From positions 3,954,489-4,018,488 of the forward strand of contig OY811993.1 of the NCBI GenBank assembly GCA_963681505.1: a DNA stretch of 64,000 nt, written 5' to 3'. Under the pieces are notes generated by a model. That model searched no databases, was not told the DNA's origin, and saw only the letters and a list, made by a program, of their open reading frames with translations. Every line of letters starts with the position of its first letter. The first letter of the stretch is position 1. The position numbers were made by a program, and so were the translations under genes. The stretch is from Eunapius fragilis (lineage: Eukaryota; Porifera; Demospongiae; Spongillida; Spongillidae). This document shows, in pieces, positions 63,601 through 64,000 of the stretch.

Positions 63601-64000
63601 GTTGACATGGTGGATTGTCCTGATACAGCTATTGATGCTTTAGCTGTCTGTGACAACGATTTCTTGCCAAAAATCGCACGTCTATTGCAAATCATAGCAA
63701 CGTTGCCATGCAGTGACTAGGAAATAGAGTATGGCACTGCAGGCGCCAAGTATGGCGCCGCAGGCGCCCCCTTTTCGAAGATGACGTCGACCCGAGAGGG
63801 ACGGACCAATTAAACTTTCAATGAAGAGTGTCGGGAGGGATCGAGGGACGGGTACAATTTGAGGGCGGATTCGGAGAGGGGGTGAAAAGTTGAAGGGCGT
63901 AGCGGGCCTTCGGTACCCTAAGCCCTAACCTTTATCCCTCTCGCTAGCATTCCTTCGGACTGCTGGTTACAGCGCGAGCGCTGAGCGAAACTTTTCAGTT
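63601..64000. other. GC-richer end of window, nothing recognised
   Basis: Contains a short imperfect duplication around GGCGCC (63740-63772). No gene or RNA pattern identified. Confidence 0.5.

Overview
Organism. This is an animal genome window with spliced genes, most introns short (about 50-220 bp, the smallest 49 bp), separated by transposons and microsatellites. Three things suggest a sponge, probably a demosponge of the Amphimedon type: a tandem cluster of compact receptor tyrosine kinases, a symmetrical-exon sushi receptor, and repeats of the DPEKK type that I recall from sponge protein sets. This assignment is inference; no rRNA or other marker gene is present. || Layout. 1-8476: a very large inverted repeat (arms about 1-1404 and 2085-7040). 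Its right arm carries a 3.26-kb P-like DNA element (2694-5954) with perfect 33-bp terminal inverted repeats and a THAP gene. A 200-N gap (7348-7547) lies between two near-identical 0.93-kb copies. 9053-20561 (+): a sushi/CCP-repeat type I membrane receptor with a putative TATA box and signal exon, nine usable sushi-type exons, one transmembrane exon and a short acidic tail; two further 5' sushi exons are decayed. 21434-56529 (-): three paralogous receptor tyrosine kinases head to tail. TK-A (21434-26443) is a pseudogene: nonsense codon in the kinase, broken EGF exon, no signal exon. TK-B (26869-32933) gives an uninterrupted 13-exon, 700-residue model. TK-C (42641-56529) gives an in-phase model of about 600 residues although its stalk-TM intron holds a 7.26-kb Ty3/gypsy retrotransposon (45831-53091). 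That retrotransposon carries a second gypsy fragment and a second P-like element. Between TK-B and TK-C lie a 3.8-kb DNA transposon with about 490-bp inverted repeats (33372-37143) and a broken RLE-type LINE (39134-40886). 56530-64000: further repeats, a LINE fragment, a minisatellite and a hAT transposase remnant. || Working picture. The two host gene types are cell-surface receptors whose exons are almost all phase 1-1, so modules can be added or lost without frame damage. TK-A and TK-C show this at its extreme: the extracellular stalk is a tandem array of 133-bp units, each one 84-nt exon plus one 49-nt intron. TK-B builds a similar Ser/Thr-rich stalk from in-exon 51-bp repeats. || The main candidate for something undescribed among the mobile DNA is a family of seven composite elements plus two solo ends. 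Each composite has a conserved 5' end, usually a short Arg/Lys-rich ORF beginning MPSRQ, and a 3' end that is a 250-300-bp foldback palindrome ending ACTTGT.
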